Assembly (NCBI GenBank): GCA_902776955.1
Contig: CACYSG010000005.1
Span: forward strand, 1 to 64,000
DNA from: an uncultured Bacteroidales bacterium
GTDB lineage: Bacteria > Bacteroidota > Bacteroidia > Bacteroidales > Muribaculaceae
Length of the DNA stretch: 64,000 nucleotides
Direction: 5' to 3'
Under the pieces are notes generated by a model. That model was given only the letters and a program-made list of their open reading frames with translations, did not search any database and was not told where the DNA came from. Each line of letters starts with the position of its first letter. Within the stretch, counting starts at the first letter, position 1. Positions 42,566 to 51,847 of this stretch are shown here, piece by piece. A program made the translations under genes and the position numbers.

Positions 42566-43690
42566 ATGAAACGCTTCATGCTTGCATTGGCTATTGTGCT
42601 ATTCGTGGCCAATAGTCTTTTTGCGCAGTTGCCACCCGACTCGGTGCTGCGTCGCTATGCCGCCGGAATGCTCATGGTGGGCTTCAAGGGCGACAGCGTG
42701 ACTGCCGACTGCGATGCGGCGCGCTATGTGCGTGACCTCAAGGTGGGTGCTGTTGTGCTGTTTGACATCGACCTGACGGGTGACGCCACCCTCGGGTCGC
42801 GCAACATCACCAGCAAGGAACGCCTCACGCGCATGACCGCCCAGCTGCAGGCATGGGCCGATTATCCGCTACTCATCGCCACCGATCAGGAGGGAGGCAA
42901 GGTGGCGCGCCTCAAGACGCGCTACGGTTTCCAGCCGACGGTAACTGCCGAATACCTCGGCACCGTCGATAACGAGGACACCACACGCTACTATGCCTCA
43001 AGGCTCGCCCGCGAGATGCGCGAGGCAGGCGTGAACGTCAACCTGGCGCCCGTGGTCGATGTGCTCAACCACGACTGCGCCGCCGTGGGACACTACAACC
43101 GCTGCTTTTCGGCCGAGACCGACGTGATTGTCCGCCATGCCGGATGGTTCATCGACGAGTGCCGCCGTCAGGGTGTGTTGTGTACCCTCAAGCATTTCCC
43201 CGGCCACGGCAACGCCATCAGCGACTCGCACTATGGCTTTGTGGATGTCACCGATGCCTGGACCCCGCGCGAGCTGGAGCCGTTTGCCCGACTCATCGAC
43301 GCCGGCCAGGCCGACCTGGTGATGACGGCCCACCTGTTCAACCGCCACATCGATGCCGACTATCCCGCCACGCTGTCCTCCAAGACCATCAACGGCCTGC
43401 TGCGCGGGCAGATGGGTTTTGACGGCATTGTAGTCACCGACGACCTGTACATGCAGGCCATCCTGGACAACTACAGCATCGAGACCGCGCTTGAACTGGC
43501 CATTAACGCGGGGGCCGACCTCATCTGTGTGGGCAACAACATCAACACGGGATATGAAGCCGACCGCCCCTACAGGCTCGTGGACATGATTGTCAACCTG
43601 GTCAAGCAGGGGCGCATTCCCTGGCAACGCCTGCAGGAATCCCGCCAGCGGGTGCTGAGAATTGTAGAAACGCAAAATCTTGCGTCTTAA
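42566..43690 (+). CDS. GH3 beta-N-acetylhexosaminidase (NagZ-like), secreted
   Basis: A 374-residue glycoside hydrolase family 3 enzyme with a signal peptide (1-20, 'NSLFAQ'). Blocks seen: 'LLIATDQEGGKVARLKTRYG', 'APVVDVLNHD', the NagZ-type catalytic loop 'TLKHFPGHGNAISDSHYGF' (His/Asp acid-base dyad) and the nucleophile Asp in 'GFDGIVVTDDLYMQAI'. NagZ-like enzymes release N-acetylglucosamine from muropeptides or glycans; here it would act in the periplasm or outside. Only the first domain is present. The last residues 'VETQNLAS' are encoded by a copy of the intergenic GAGACGCAAAA palindrome, which also supplies the stop codon. Confidence 0.92.
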   Translation: MKRFMLALAIVLFVANSLFAQLPPDSVLRRYAAGMLMVGFKGDSVTADCDAARYVRDLKVGAVVLFDIDLTGDATLGSRNITSKERLTRMTAQLQAWADYPLLIATDQEGGKVARLKTRYGFQPTVTAEYLGTVDNEDTTRYYASRLAREMREAGVNVNLAPVVDVLNHDCAAVGHYNRCFSAETDVIVRHAGWFIDECRRQGVLCTLKHFPGHGNAISDSHYGFVDVTDAWTPRELEPFARLIDAGQADLVMTAHLFNRHIDADYPATLSSKTINGLLRGQMGFDGIVVTDDLYMQAILDNYSIETALELAINAGADLICVGNNINTGYEADRPYRLVDMIVNLVKQGRIPWQRLQESRQRVLRIVETQNLAS

Positions 43691-43716
43691 TGGAATATGC
43701 AAAATCTTGCGTCTAA
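43664..43716. repeat. GAGACGCAAAA-family palindromes, one inside the GH3 coding end
   Basis: GTAGAAACGCAAAAT (43664-43678) with CTTGCGTCTT (43679-43688) lies within the last codons of the GH3 gene. A second half-palindrome, ATGCAAAATCTTGCGTCTAA, follows at 43697-43716. Same family as 17502-17537 and 20484-20567. Confidence 0.8.
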
Positions 43717-43758
43717 GTAAATTTGAAATATAATTTTTAGGATATAATATAATTGATT

Positions 43759-44823
43759 ATGAAAAAGATACTGTTTTTCGCTTTAATCGCCTTGTGTGTC
43801 GCCACGGCTTTCGCCGACGATAAGAACCCCGGCAAGAAGCCGCCGCGTCCCCGCAGTGCCAGGCCCGCAAAGCCCATCGTCATGCCTCCCTCGCTCAAGC
43901 CGGGTGACAAAATCGCCATCATCTCGCCCGCCAGCACCCCATCCGCCGATAATCCCGAGAAGGCAGCCGAGACGCTGAGAGCCTGGGGCTTCGTTCCCGT
44001 CATCGGCTCTCATGCGCTGGATTCTTACCATGGCTATGCCGGAACCATCGCACAGCGTTGCGCCGATTTGAATTGGGCTCTCTATGATCCTGAAATCAAG
44101 GCTATTGTGTGCACGCGTGGCGGTTACGGCTCGTCGATGCTGCTGGGCCCGATGCGTCGTGACGACTTCGCCAAGAATCCCAAGTGGATTGTGGGCTACA
44201 GCGACATCACCGCCCTGCACAGCGCCATGGTGACGAGCGGCGTGATGAGCCTCCATGCCAACATGGGCGGAGCGCTGGGTTCGCGCGGTAAGGACGACCC
44301 CGTCAACCAGATGCTGCTCAACGTGCTCACGGGCACGCTTCCCGCCTATGAAGTGCCTGCCCACCCGCTCAATGTGGCGGGCAAGGCCGAGGGCATCGTC
44401 ATTGGCGGCAACATGGCCGTGTTCACCAACATCAGCGGCAGCGGCCAGTGGGACTTCCTGGACCGCAGTCAGATCATGTCCCGCGACGTCATCCTCTTCT
44501 TTGAGGACGTCAGCGAGAGCATCCCGCGTGTCAACAGCATGCTGCAGGCGCTGCGCCTCAAGGGCGTGCTCAATCACGTCAAGGGCATTATCGTGGGACG
44601 ATTCACCGAGTATGAATCACGCGACGGCTACAACGACATGAACGAGATGCTCAACGAGACCCTTGGCGGCCTGGGCATTCCCGTATGCTATGATTTCCCG
44701 GCCAGCCACGACGAGGAGTGGAACTACCCGATGATCGAGGGCTGTAAAGCCGAACTCATCGTGACCACCGATGGCGTCTCACTCACCTTTGTGAATGAGA
44801 ATGAGGAGACGGCCACCGAATAA
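43759..44823 (+). CDS. S66-family LD-carboxypeptidase-like protein, secreted
   Basis: A 354-residue serine peptidase of family S66, which removes the terminal D-Ala from muropeptide tetrapeptides or cleaves similar LD bonds. A signal peptide (1-19, 'ATAFADD') and a basic Pro-rich stretch precede 'LKPGDKIAIISPASTPSADN'. The nucleophile Ser is in 'WIVGYSDITALHSAM', Glu in 'DVILFFEDVSESIPR' and His in 'CYDFPASHDEEWNYPM', giving the Ser-His-Glu triad. The periplasmic location plus the neighbouring GH3 enzyme suggest a murein-recycling or murein-degrading pair. The ATG at 43759 was chosen over the TTG two codons earlier. Confidence 0.93.
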   Translation: MKKILFFALIALCVATAFADDKNPGKKPPRPRSARPAKPIVMPPSLKPGDKIAIISPASTPSADNPEKAAETLRAWGFVPVIGSHALDSYHGYAGTIAQRCADLNWALYDPEIKAIVCTRGGYGSSMLLGPMRRDDFAKNPKWIVGYSDITALHSAMVTSGVMSLHANMGGALGSRGKDDPVNQMLLNVLTGTLPAYEVPAHPLNVAGKAEGIVIGGNMAVFTNISGSGQWDFLDRSQIMSRDVILFFEDVSESIPRVNSMLQALRLKGVLNHVKGIIVGRFTEYESRDGYNDMNEMLNETLGGLGIPVCYDFPASHDEEWNYPMIEGCKAELIVTTDGVSLTFVNENEETATE

Positions 44824-44871
44824 GGTGCTGATATCGTTTTTGATACCCCATTTTAACTACTCCCCTGCACG

Positions 44872-45414
44872 ATGACTAGGAAAGATAAACTGTTGCTACT
44901 GGCGATTGTGGCGGTGCTGCTGATTGTGGCGGCACACGCCTTCCTGTCGGTGGACGTTGTGCGGCATGGCAGCAAGGTCATCTCACGCGTCGAACTCAAG
45001 AACCTCGATCCTGCCAACAACGGCATCAATATTGAGGTCACACAACCCTGGTACAATCCTAAAAAGGAACTGGCGTTCAACGTCGGCGACCCCGACGAAC
45101 GCGATTTCGACCGATTTGATGTCACCAGGTGCCTGCTCCAGTGCGCCCAGGAACTCGGACAGCGTGATTTCAGCCGCATCTACCTGTGCAACAAGGGCGA
45201 CCGGCTTTATTACATCAATGCCGACGACTTCAAGCAACTGGGCGAGCAATACAAGAACGGCGAGACGATTAACACGCTCAGCCTCTATGTGAAGCTGCCT
45301 CGGGTGACCTACACCCTCAACGACAGCCTCGCCTTTCCCGAGCACCCGGGCATGTTGGGCTCCATCAACGATGCCCAGGACTGGAACACAATGATGTCCA
45401 ACCTGTTGCGTTAA
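44872..45414 (+). CDS. Unknown single-pass membrane-anchored protein
   Basis: A 180-residue protein with one hydrophobic segment near the N-terminus ('LLLLAIVAVLLIVAAHAFL', 7-25) and a soluble body: 'ISRVELKNLDPANNGINIEV', 'FDVTRCLLQCAQELGQRDF', 'IYLCNKGDRLYYINADDFKQ'. I do not recognise the family. The body is predicted to face the periplasm. It follows the S66 gene by 48 bases in the same direction and may be part of the same envelope-related unit. Confidence 0.7.
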   Translation: MTRKDKLLLLAIVAVLLIVAAHAFLSVDVVRHGSKVISRVELKNLDPANNGINIEVTQPWYNPKKELAFNVGDPDERDFDRFDVTRCLLQCAQELGQRDFSRIYLCNKGDRLYYINADDFKQLGEQYKNGETINTLSLYVKLPRVTYTLNDSLAFPEHPGMLGSINDAQDWNTMMSNLLR

Positions 45415-45525
45415 CGACCGCACCACTCAGGCTTATGACACATCGCCTTTTGGGTCCTTTTTTGGACACAACGATTTTGTCGCCTTTAGGGCGATAAACG
45501 TTCAGGTTATGTATAGGGTGGGGGA

Positions 45526-46392
45526 TTACTGCTGGCCTGTGCCCCATAGGAGTTTCTGGCGCAGCGTGCGGGCAAAGTTGTTCCCCTCGAGTTGCACCAC
45601 GCGGGCACAATAGGGCGCGCGGGCGATGGTCAGCGTCGAGCCCGTCGGGCACAGGGTCACTTCACCATCGATACTCACCTCGTAGTGTTTTGCCCGCGAG
45701 TAGGTGCGGACGGCGATTTCGCTGTCGTCGCGAACCACCAGCGGACGCATCGTCAGCGAGTGCGGCGAGATGGGGGACAATACCAGGCACGACGTCGTCG
45801 GCTCCAGTATCGGGCCGCCGACGCTCATGTTATAGGCCGTCGAGCCCGTCGGCGTGCTCACGATCAGGCCGTCGCCCCTGTAGGTCGTGAGTTCATGGGA
45901 GCACAGCCGTGTTTCCATGTCGAGCATCGACGAGGTCTCGTGCCGCAGGATGGCCACCTCGTTGAGTGCCCACGGGTGCTGAATGAGGGTGGCATCACAC
46001 GCCACCTGCAGCATCGTGCGCTCCTCGATGCGGTAATGCCCGGCCAGCACCTCGTCCAGCACGCCGCTCTGGCGGTCCAGGTTGCCGGCTGTCAGGTAAC
46101 CCAGGTGGCCCAGGTTCACCCCCAGGATGGGCATGCCCTGGCGCGACACCCACATCACCGTCGTCAGGAACGTGCCGTCGCCGCCCAGCGACAACGCCAT
46201 GTCGGCCTCGGGCACCGCGTCGGCGTCAAACGACGACACACCCTCCAACTTGCCGGCCCCGCACAGGTAGCAGTAGAAATCTCGCTCCACGGCCACGTCG
46301 ATACCGCGCTCGGTCAGATGGCGGACAAACTCCTGCACCTGGGCGATGTCTCCCTGCTGATAGGTGTTACCGAATATCACAAATCTCTTCAT
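45526..46392 (-). CDS. nadK: NAD kinase
   Basis: A 288-residue NAD kinase that phosphorylates NAD to NADP. The signature 'SLGGDGTFLTTV' contains the GGDGT motif with the catalytic Asp. 'GVNLGHLGYLTAG' and 'TPTGSTAYNMSVGGPILEPT' form the NAD site. The family start 'FVIFGNTYQQGD' is present. It lies on the minus strand, convergent with the preceding gene; the spacer 45415-45525 shows no strong hairpin. nadA is 14 kb to the left. Confidence 0.96.
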   Translation of the reverse strand: MKRFVIFGNTYQQGDIAQVQEFVRHLTERGIDVAVERDFYCYLCGAGKLEGVSSFDADAVPEADMALSLGGDGTFLTTVMWVSRQGMPILGVNLGHLGYLTAGNLDRQSGVLDEVLAGHYRIEERTMLQVACDATLIQHPWALNEVAILRHETSSMLDMETRLCSHELTTYRGDGLIVSTPTGSTAYNMSVGGPILEPTTSCLVLSPISPHSLTMRPLVVRDDSEIAVRTYSRAKHYEVSIDGEVTLCPTGSTLTIARAPYCARVVQLEGNNFARTLRQKLLWGTGQQ

Positions 46393-46568
46393 GACGGCAA
46401 AGATAATACTTTTTTGGATTTTACGTTATTTAGGTATCAGGTTTTAGGTGACAATCACCTGTTGCTCTAGCTTGATGTCGTGTCCTCGCCGTTAATATCA
46501 AAACCCTAAAGACCCTAAAAATTGGTTAATTTCGGGCATTAGAATGGTGAGGTTTCAAAGATTATGAG

Positions 46569-46576
46569 TAATTTTG
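46569..46576 (+). promoter_or_regulatory. -7 element of the DUF2723 gene
   Basis: TAATTTTG, perfect -7 box, about 68 bases before the ATG at 46645. No good -33 box. Confidence 0.5.
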
Positions 46577-46644
46577 CCGTTTAGTACACGATTAAACTAT
46601 AAAAACCGAAATAAAACCAATATTTTTTTCACAACAGAGTAACG

Positions 46645-49600
46645 ATGAAGAAGTACAAGCTCATCAACAACACGCTGGGATGGCTCATCTTTTTGGTGGC
46701 AGCGGTGACTTACCTGCTGACCATCGAGCCGACAGCCAGCTTCTGGGACTGCCCGGAGTTTATCGCCCAAGGTTTTAAGACCGAAATTGGTCACCCGCCC
46801 GGCAACCCGATTTTTATTCTTGCCGCCAATTTCGCCAGCAAGTTTGCCGGCGGTGACGTGATGGCTGTCGCCAAGTGCGTCAACGCAATGTCGGCAATCT
46901 TCAGTGCGCTGACGATCCTGCTGCTTTTCTGGTCCATCACCCACCTGGTGAAGAAACTCGTCGTTAAAGACGGCGAGGAGGACAAGATGACGCTCACGCA
47001 GTATCTGGTGGTGATGGGTAGCGGTATCTGCGGTGCCCTGGCCTACACCTGGAGTGACACTTTCTGGTACAGTGCCGTTGAGGCCGAGGTTTATGCCTTC
47101 TCGTCGTTATGCACGGCGCTGGTATTCTGGCTCATCCTCAAGTGGGAGAACAGGGCCGACGAACCTAGCAGCGACCGCTGGATTGTGCTGATAGCCTATG
47201 TGCTGGGCGTGTCGCTGGGTGTGCACCTGCTCAACCTGCTGTGCATCCCCGCCATCGCGCTGATTTTCTATTATCGCCAGTGCCGTTCCCACGGCAAGGA
47301 CTCGACGGTGAAGGGTTCGCTCCTGACGCTGCTCGTGTCGTTTGTCATCGTGGGCCTAATTCTGTACGGTCTGGAGCCTGGATTCGTCGAGATGGGTCAG
47401 AAGTTTGACCTGTTCTTCGTCAACACGCTGGGCATGTCGTTCAATTCGGGTGTGCTGGTTTATGCCATCGTGCTGCTGGCCGCTCTGGCTTGGGCGCTGT
47501 GGGAACTCTACAGCAACAAGAGCGACTTCCGCATCAAGTTGTCGTTTGTCGTGGCCATCCTGTTGTCAGGTATGCTGCTGCTGGGCGACGGCATCGTGAT
47601 TCCCCTGGTGCTGTTCATCGGCCTGTGCGTTTATATGTTCCGCTTCTGCCAGAAGGTTCCCGTGCGCGTGCTCACCAATATCGTGTCGTGCATCATGGTG
47701 ATCTTCATCGGCTTCAGCTGCTATGCGCTGATTCTTATCCGCAGCTCGCAGAACACCCCGCTCGACGAGAACTCGCCCAACAACACGTTTGCTCTGGCCA
47801 AGTACTTGAGCCGCGAGCAGTATGGCGAGACGCCGCTGTTGTATGGCCGCACGCTCTATAGCGACATCATGTATCAGGAGTCGGATAACGGTACCATGCA
47901 GCCCGCCGTCAAGGAGGGTCCGATGCAGTATGCCCCCGAGGTGAAGTCCTCGCCCGACGAGCCCGACCACTACAAGGAACTGGGCACTAAGAAGACCTAT
48001 CGTTACAGCCCCGAGCAGAATATGCTCTTCCCGCGCATCCATGACGACAAGCATGAGCGCGAGTATATCGACTGGCTCGGCATGCAGGGTACTCAGGTAC
48101 AGGCCACAACACGCCTCGACAGTGAAGGCAACCCGGCAGGTACCGAGACCAAACTCAAGCCGACGATGATGGAGAACCTGCGCTTCTTTGTGGACTACCA
48201 GTTGAACTACATGTACTGGCGCTACTTCATGTGGAACTTCTCGGGACGCCAGAACGATATCCAGGGCATGGGCGAAATCACCCACGGCAACTGGATCTCG
48301 GGCTACTCGTTCATCGATAATCCGCGACTGGGCGACCAGAGCCTGCTGCCCGACGACCTGGGCAAGGGCAACAAGGGTCACAACGTGTTCTACATGCTGC
48401 CGCTGCTCATGGGCCTCATCGGCCTCTTGTGGCAGGCCTACCGCGGACGTCGCGGCATCGAGCAGTTCTGGGTGGTATTCTTCCTGTTCTTCATGACGGG
48501 TATCGCCATCGTGCTCTACCTGAACCAGACGCCCAGCCAGCCGCGTGAGCGTGACTATGCCTACGCTGGTTCGTTCTATGCCTACAGCATCTGGATCGGT
48601 ATGGGTGTTGCCGGACTGTGGAGCTTTGTGATGTGGGCACTCCGCAAGAAGGGCAAGAAGGCTGCCAAGGGCGAGGCCACCGTGGCTACCGATGGTGGCT
48701 ACCGTGGTGGCGCAGCTGTTGCTGTGGCCGCTTGTGCCGCTCTCATCGGTCTGGCAGTGCCCCTGCAGATGGTAAGCCAGACGTGGGATGACCACGACCG
48801 CAGCGGACGTTCAGCGGCTCGTGACTTCGGCCGCAACTACCTGTCGAGCGTGGCCCCCAACGGTATCATCTTCTGCAATGGTGACAACGACACCTTCCCC
48901 CTGTGGTATCTCCAGGAGGTGGAGGGCTACCGCACCGACGTGCGTGCCGTGAACCTGAGTTACCTGGCTACCGACTGGTACATCAGCCAGATGCAGCGTG
49001 CGGCCTATGAGTCCGCTCCGCTGCCCATGCTGGCCGACAAGAATACCTACGCCTATGACGAGCGCCAGTTCTGCTACTTCATGCAGCCCGACCTGACGCC
49101 CACCGAGGCCCTCAAGTCGCTCGCTCAGGTCTATGGCCCCGATAGCAAGAACAACCCCTACGGCATGAACGAAATCCGCTATCCGCGCGTTTACATGCCC
49201 GTCGATGCCGACCAGGCCATCAAGGCTGGTATCGTGCGCGCCGAGCAGCGCGACATGATCGAGCCGTCGATCAACTTGGACCTGCAGCGCATGGGTGCTG
49301 GCATGAGCGCCAGCCAGTTGATGTCGTTCGACATGATTGCCAGCAGCATCGCACAGGGCTGGAATCGTCCCTGCTACTTCGCCATGACGGTGCCCGACAG
49401 CTACTATCTGGGACTGACTCCCTATCTGCGTCTGACCGGTCTGGCCTATCAGGTGACCCCCATCAACGCCGACAATCATCGTGGCGACATGGGTGTATCG
49501 ACCGACGTGATGTATGACAACGTGGTGAATAAGTTCCTGTGGGGCGGTTTGGATACCGCCAAGCCCGGTGAGATTTACCTTGACGAGACCATCTGCCGCA

Positions 49601-50211
49601 TGGTGACCACCATGCGCAGCGCTCTGCTTGACCTGGCATCCAGCTTGACCAACGAGGCTCAGCTTGCCGATCAGGAACAGCTGCCCGTTCCCGAGGGCAT
49701 GACCCGTGAGGCCTATGTCGCCGACCGCTACAAGAAGGCACGCACCATCCTTGACCTGATGATGACGAAGTTGCCGACGTCAATCTGCCCGTTCACTGTT
49801 CAGATGGGTGGTCAGGTGGCCCGCAACTACTACAACTTGGGTAAGGCCAGCGGCGACAGCACCTGTGTGGCTCGCAGTAAGGAAATCCTCGAGGGTGAGC
49901 TGCTGCGTTATGCCGGTTACCTGCGTTTCTACCAGACGCTGAGCACTTCGCAGTATGAGCGCCTGACAACCACCGACAAGTATATCGACCAGCAGTATCT
50001 GCTCGACATGATGAGCAATTATGGCAGCTGGTTCGGTGACAAGGAGTATGAGGTTGTGGCCCAGAAGCTCGTCAATGCAGGTGTCAATATGGACCGTCTG
50101 CAGTCCTATCAGAAGGCCTATGAGCAGCAGATGATTCGTCAGATGCAGGCTCAACAGGCTGCCGCGAACCAAGAATCCTCGGCCAGCCTGGAGGAGGTAC
50201 TGGGCAATTGA
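46645..50211 (+). CDS. DUF2723 (GT117/TMEM260-like) membrane glycosyltransferase
   Basis: A 1188-residue membrane protein. The DUF2723 start is 'FLVAAVTYLLTIEPTASFWD' followed by 'CPEFIAQGFKTEIGHPPGNP', then many membrane segments to about residue 380, a loop domain, another membrane group (about 590-720), and a large soluble C-terminal domain with 'FCNGDNDTFPLWYLQEVEGY'. Human TMEM260, the eukaryotic relative, is a protein O-mannosyltransferase of GT-C fold (CAZy GT117), so lipid-linked sugar transfer to exported proteins is plausible; Bacteroidota are known for protein O-glycosylation. Acidic/aromatic residues in the first loop ('SFWDCPEF') are candidates for catalysis. Followed after 24 bases by the NodB deacetylase. 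Confidence 0.88.
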   Translation: MKKYKLINNTLGWLIFLVAAVTYLLTIEPTASFWDCPEFIAQGFKTEIGHPPGNPIFILAANFASKFAGGDVMAVAKCVNAMSAIFSALTILLLFWSITHLVKKLVVKDGEEDKMTLTQYLVVMGSGICGALAYTWSDTFWYSAVEAEVYAFSSLCTALVFWLILKWENRADEPSSDRWIVLIAYVLGVSLGVHLLNLLCIPAIALIFYYRQCRSHGKDSTVKGSLLTLLVSFVIVGLILYGLEPGFVEMGQKFDLFFVNTLGMSFNSGVLVYAIVLLAALAWALWELYSNKSDFRIKLSFVVAILLSGMLLLGDGIVIPLVLFIGLCVYMFRFCQKVPVRVLTNIVSCIMVIFIGFSCYALILIRSSQNTPLDENSPNNTFALAKYLSREQYGETPLLYGRTLYSDIMYQESDNGTMQPAVKEGPMQYAPEVKSSPDEPDHYKELGTKKTYRYSPEQNMLFPRIHDDKHEREYIDWLGMQGTQVQATTRLDSEGNPAGTETKLKPTMMENLRFFVDYQLNYMYWRYFMWNFSGRQNDIQGMGEITHGNWISGYSFIDNPRLGDQSLLPDDLGKGNKGHNVFYMLPLLMGLIGLLWQAYRGRRGIEQFWVVFFLFFMTGIAIVLYLNQTPSQPRERDYAYAGSFYAYSIWIGMGVAGLWSFVMWALRKKGKKAAKGEATVATDGGYRGGAAVAVAACAALIGLAVPLQMVSQTWDDHDRSGRSAARDFGRNYLSSVAPNGIIFCNGDNDTFPLWYLQEVEGYRTDVRAVNLSYLATDWYISQMQRAAYESAPLPMLADKNTYAYDERQFCYFMQPDLTPTEALKSLAQVYGPDSKNNPYGMNEIRYPRVYMPVDADQAIKAGIVRAEQRDMIEPSINLDLQRMGAGMSASQLMSFDMIASSIAQGWNRPCYFAMTVPDSYYLGLTPYLRLTGLAYQVTPINADNHRGDMGVSTDVMYDNVVNKFLWGGLDTAKPGEIYLDETICRMVTTMRSALLDLASSLTNEAQLADQEQLPVPEGMTREAYVADRYKKARTILDLMMTKLPTSICPFTVQMGGQVARNYYNLGKASGDSTCVARSKEILEGELLRYAGYLRFYQTLSTSQYERLTTTDKYIDQQYLLDMMSNYGSWFGDKEYEVVAQKLVNAGVNMDRLQSYQKAYEQQMIRQMQAQQAAANQESSASLEEVLGN

Positions 50212-50235
50212 TGTTCAACCAACGGGTTTTGAATC

Positions 50236-50853
50236 GTGTTAGTTGAGCGTCCGCCCCTGCTTTACAGAATGATTTTCCCCGAGACCGTGTGGCGCATCCA
50301 CAAGCGCGACCACACGGTCTATTTGACGTTTGACGACGGACCCATCCCCGAGGTCACCCCATGGGTGCTCGACACGCTGGACCGTTACGGCATCAAGGCG
50401 ACCTTCTTCATGGTCGGGGAGAACGTTGAGCGCCATCCCGAATTGCTCGAGGAGGTGAGACGCCGGGGGCACTCGGTGGGGAACCACACGATGAGCCACC
50501 TGCAGGGCGCACACGTGGGAACGAAGCACTATCTGCACAACGTCTTCCGCGCCAACGAACTCATCGGCAGCACGCTTTTCCGTCCGCCTCACGGTCTGCT
50601 GCGCTGGGGACAGTCCAAGGTGCTGCGTTCACGCTTCGCCATCATCATGTATGACCTGGTGACGCGTGACTACAGCCGCAAGCTCACTGGCGAGCAGGTG
50701 CTGGCCAACGTCAAACGCTATGCCCGCAACGGCTCGATCATCGTCTTTCACGACTCGTTGAAGGCCGAGAAAAACATGAAATATGCCCTGCCTAGGGCCA
50801 TCGAGTGGCTGCAGGAGCAGGGCTACAAATTTGATGCAATCCCCGAGCATTGA
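50236..50853 (+). CDS. NodB-domain polysaccharide deacetylase
   Basis: A 205-residue metal-dependent deacetylase. Motif 1 is 'VYLTFDDGPIPEVTPWVLD' (catalytic Asp pair) and motif 2 is 'GHSVGNHTMSHLQG' (His-x3-His metal site). Later blocks are 'FRPPHGLLRWGQSKVL' and the final 'IIVFHDSLKAEKNMKYALP'. It removes N- or O-acetyl groups from a polysaccharide such as peptidoglycan. No signal peptide is seen. The start is either GTG at 50236 or ATG at 50269; an in-frame stop lies just upstream of the GTG. Its 3' end overlaps queG by 20 bases. Confidence 0.92.
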   Translation: MLVERPPLLYRMIFPETVWRIHKRDHTVYLTFDDGPIPEVTPWVLDTLDRYGIKATFFMVGENVERHPELLEEVRRRGHSVGNHTMSHLQGAHVGTKHYLHNVFRANELIGSTLFRPPHGLLRWGQSKVLRSRFAIIMYDLVTRDYSRKLTGEQVLANVKRYARNGSIIVFHDSLKAEKNMKYALPRAIEWLQEQGYKFDAIPEH

Positions 50854-51784
50854 CATAGCATCACAGATTAAATCCCAGGCCGCTAGCCTGGGATTTGACG
50901 CTTGTGGCTTTGCCGCGGCAGTCCCTGTTGACGACGACGCGGTATCGCGTTATGACCGGTGGATTGAACAGGGCCATCACGGTTGCATGCAGTGGGCTGC
51001 GGGACACCGCGACCTGCGCCGCGACCCGTCGATGCTGCTCGAGGGGGCACAGACTGTGATTTCGCTGGCCTTGAACTACTATCCCGCCCGTTTTCAGCCC
51101 CCTGGCACCCTGCGCGTCGCCTATTATGCCTATGGGCGTGACTATCACGAGGTGTTGCGGGAAAAATTGACCGAATTGGCCCATTTCATCGAACAAATCA
51201 CCCATTGCACCACCCGCCCGTGTGTGGATTCTGCCCCCATTCGCGAGCGCTATTGGGCACAGCAGGCCGGTGTCGGTTTCATCGGCCTCAACAACTGCCT
51301 CATCATCCCTGGCAAGGGGTCATTCTTCTTTTTGGGAGAAATCGTCACCACGGCGCAGCTGCCGCCCGACGAGCCCTGCACGATGACCTGTGGCGAGTGC
51401 GGCAAGTGCGTCGCAGCGTGCCCCACGGGTGCCATGAACCGTCATGGCGCGGTCGATGCCTCGCGTTGCCTGTCGTGCCTGCTCATTGAGAACCATGACG
51501 AGCAGTTGCCCGATTGGGTGGGCGACGTCATCGGCGATAGGGTAGTGGGTTGTGACGAGTGCCAGCTGTGCTGTCCCCACAATGCCCATGCCACGGCGAC
51601 GACAATCGAGGATTTTGCCCCCACCCCGGCGGTGATGTCGCTCACCTGTGAGCGCATCGGGCAGATGAGCGGTGGCGACTTCAAGCGCACCTTTGCCCAC
51701 AGTGCCATCTCCCGCTTGCGCTACAAGACCCTGCGCCGCAACGCTGCTATGATCGAAAAGAAGAACTTCACCTCGAATAAATGA
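50834..51784 (+). CDS. queG: Epoxyqueuosine reductase QueG
   Basis: A 316-residue cobalamin-dependent [4Fe-4S] enzyme for the last step of queuosine formation on tRNA. The first iron-sulfur motif is 'MTCGECGKCVAACPTGAM'; the second starts at 'SRCLSCLLIENHDEQLP' and includes 'VVGCDECQLCCPHN'. The N-terminal cofactor domain has 'VISLALNYYP' and 'GRDYHEVLREKL'; 'FIGLNNCLIIPGKGSFFFLG' is diagnostic. The ATG at 50834 lies inside the end of the deacetylase gene; a longer reading from 50783 lacks family similarity at its start. The C-terminal part ('SHLTCERIGQM'-like region) is somewhat short compared with forms bearing a HEAT repeat. Confidence 0.95.
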   Translation: MQSPSIDIASQIKSQAASLGFDACGFAAAVPVDDDAVSRYDRWIEQGHHGCMQWAAGHRDLRRDPSMLLEGAQTVISLALNYYPARFQPPGTLRVAYYAYGRDYHEVLREKLTELAHFIEQITHCTTRPCVDSAPIRERYWAQQAGVGFIGLNNCLIIPGKGSFFFLGEIVTTAQLPPDEPCTMTCGECGKCVAACPTGAMNRHGAVDASRCLSCLLIENHDEQLPDWVGDVIGDRVVGCDECQLCCPHNAHATATTIEDFAPTPAVMSLTCERIGQMSGGDFKRTFAHSAISRLRYKTLRRNAAMIEKKNFTSNK

Positions 51785-51791
51785 ATGAGTT

Positions 51792-51822
51792 GTTGCGCAT
51801 TGTATTGTTTTTTGTAATTTTG
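51792..51822 (+). promoter_or_regulatory. Promoter of the following lipoprotein gene
   Basis: GTTG (51792-51795, three of four -33 bases), 19 bases, TAATTTTG (51815-51822, perfect). The ATG is 25 bases downstream. Confidence 0.6.
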
Positions 51823-51847
51823 CGGGGACGAAAAAGCCGTTGACGAT

